Below are positions 62,728-64,000 of a stretch of 64,000 nucleotides of DNA, one piece after another. A model generated the notes under the pieces. That model was given only the letters and a program-made list of their open reading frames with translations, ran no database searches and had not been told where the DNA came from. Source of the DNA: Bugula neritina (lineage: Eukaryota; Bryozoa; Gymnolaemata; Cheilostomatida; Bugulidae); NCBI GenBank assembly GCA_964035545.1, contig CAXIUT010000057.1, forward strand, positions 1 to 64,000, given 5' to 3'. Made by a program: the position numbers and the translations under genes. The number at the start of each line of letters is the position of its first letter. Positions within the stretch are counted from its first letter, which is position 1.

Positions 62728-63993
62728 TCAAGAATTGTTCAAATGATTACTTTTATGTTTGTTCAAAAACTTAAGAAACTGTTGTGCCATGAATTCATAG
62801 TCAGATAGTTAGTTATAAATCTGAGCTGATAAACGAGTAAAAACCTTACCTTCAAACTTAAAAAATATAGGAAAACAATTTACTTCTTTCAACATCTCGT
62901 AAGCTACTTTCACACAAAAGTCCAAATCAGATTCAGGAACCTAAACATTACTCATAAAACCAATGCAACGCTAGTCCTCAGTCAAAACCTTTGTTCCCCA
63001 AACCTAGCTCACCTTCTTAGCACCTGCCACTGCCAAACTGTGATTATAGTACTTGACAGCGTTATATCCAAAAGATTCAGAATACTCAAGTCCTTTTTTA
63101 ACTGTCAGAAAAGCAGTAAAATCTCTAGTACCAGTTCCAGTAGTACTAGCGAGCTGGGCCTTAACCATAAAAGTTACCAGTGATGGCAGGTTTGATTATT
63201 TTAAGATACTAGTCACTGAGATAGAGAAAAGCAGCATTTTTGGGTGCAAAAGACCATTTATGGAAATTAGAGAAATAAGCGTCAGGCTAAAGTTCCAATA
63301 TATTGATATATTATTGGTTCATTGCATGAGCTCCATCTACGAAGAGGGGGATTTTTTTTTATTTGAAGAAAACAACTAAAGATTCAATCGGACAAACAAA
63401 TCCAGGAACAGATATAATATGATCCATAACTGCCAACTTTATCTTCTTTGGATATGAATTCACAACTTATTCGACTCTCATCTGAAATTGTTACTATGAC
63501 TGTAGATCTTACAACCGAAACTACAACTAAGTCAAATAAAACTTACATCCAGTATTGTAATATTGAACAAATCTCTCAGCCAGTAAAAAGTCTTACGAAT
63601 TGAGGCATAAGCTGTGTTAGGAATTAACACCACATCTCCCTCCTGCCACTTCATCGACTTTGCCAAACTATTTATAGCATCTGTTGCATTTTGAACCAAA
63701 TATAAATTCTCCTTAGGACAGTTAACCTTACCAGCCACATAACCTCTCATCTCATTTATCATCAACTAAGAATCTACTCGAAACCATTGCTCAGTATTAA
63801 ACTCGCACTTCTCCTGAAGCTCACGCTGATAATCCAAAACATTTTTAGGACAATAACCGTAACTACCATGGTTCATATTGATATATTTTGGATCCACATA
63901 GAAGTCCTTTAGTCTATCCTTTCCAAATTTATCCATCTCCTTTATCTGAAAAGATTATATATCTACATTAATCTTAACATATCTAATAACCAT
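62728..63993 (-). CDS. Class V PLP-dependent aminotransferase (isopenicillin-N epimerase-like)
   Basis: PLP enzyme of aminotransferase fold type I, class V. N-terminus has INMNHGSYGYCPKNVLDYQR, matching the 'LNHGS.G..P..V' start of the family, then LYLVQNATDAINSLAKSMKW and GDVVLIPNTAYASI. Further on come DGAHAMNQ (PLP-contacting Asp region) and FSNFHKWSFAPKNAAFLYLS, in which the Lys of HKW is the Schiff-base lysine. The C-terminal domain ends HKSNHLNNS before TGA. At least one short intron lies around 63480-63540. The ATG at 63991-63993 is only seven bases from the window edge, so a longer N-terminus outside the window is possible. Confidence 0.82.
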
Positions 63994-64000
63994 TTAAAGT

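Overview
The window comes from the macronuclear genome of a ciliate, most likely a peritrich (Vorticella, Carchesium or Campanella type). Three observations support this. (1) There are C4A2/G4T2 telomere tracts at 1-75, 32326-32394, 54345-54408 and 54609-54690. (2) TAA and TAG are sense codons read as glutamate and only TGA stops: TAA fills both catalytic Glu positions of a Nudix box (R-E-L-E-E-E-T-G-Y), TAG fills the E of a kinase APE motif and of HRDLKPEN, and TAG fills E in the BEACH motif ELIPEF. The Glu reassignment is established for peritrichs (NCBI code 30), whereas most other oligohymenophoreans read these codons as Gln. (3) Genes are packed tightly and cut by 18-26 nt GT-AG introns, mostly exactly 20 nt. 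Standard-code gene calls shatter nearly every gene here, so all CDS below were re-read with TGA as the only stop.

Layout. Molecule 1 (1-32394) runs telomere to telomere: Myb-like factor, IQCH-like ATP-grasp protein, two small basic proteins, a Nudix hydrolase, a small membrane protein, NFU1, a syntaxin, a large CH-like/coiled-coil protein, a giant type I membrane protein, a SET-like protein, a PH-like/CAMK kinase, several unknown proteins, TCF25/Rqc1, two tandem tyrosinase-like copper proteins, and CKS1 beside the right telomere. Molecule 2 (32395-54408) has a right telomere but no left one: TTLL9-type ligase, helical-repeat protein, ULK/Atg1-like kinase, an unknown protein, a degenerate AT repeat, a BEACH protein, APC2, a coiled-coil protein and two small terminal genes. 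A 200-base N gap (54409-54608) then joins a third molecule (54609 onward): telomere, 28-bp subtelomeric repeats, TTLL3-type glycylase, a multidomain zinc-finger/LRR protein and a class V aminotransferase that reaches the window edge.

The gene set is mainly ciliary and tubulin-modifying (IQCH, TTLL9, TTLL3, coiled coils), cell cycle and ubiquitin (CKS1, APC2), membrane traffic and autophagy (syntaxin, BEACH, ULK) and housekeeping (NFU1, Nudix, TCF25). The two tyrosinase-like genes, the zinc-finger/LRR fusion and the genome-architecture features (code, tiny introns, 33-34 bp divergent promoters, facing telomeres) are the most unusual content. I see no tRNA, rRNA, CRISPR array or transposon.
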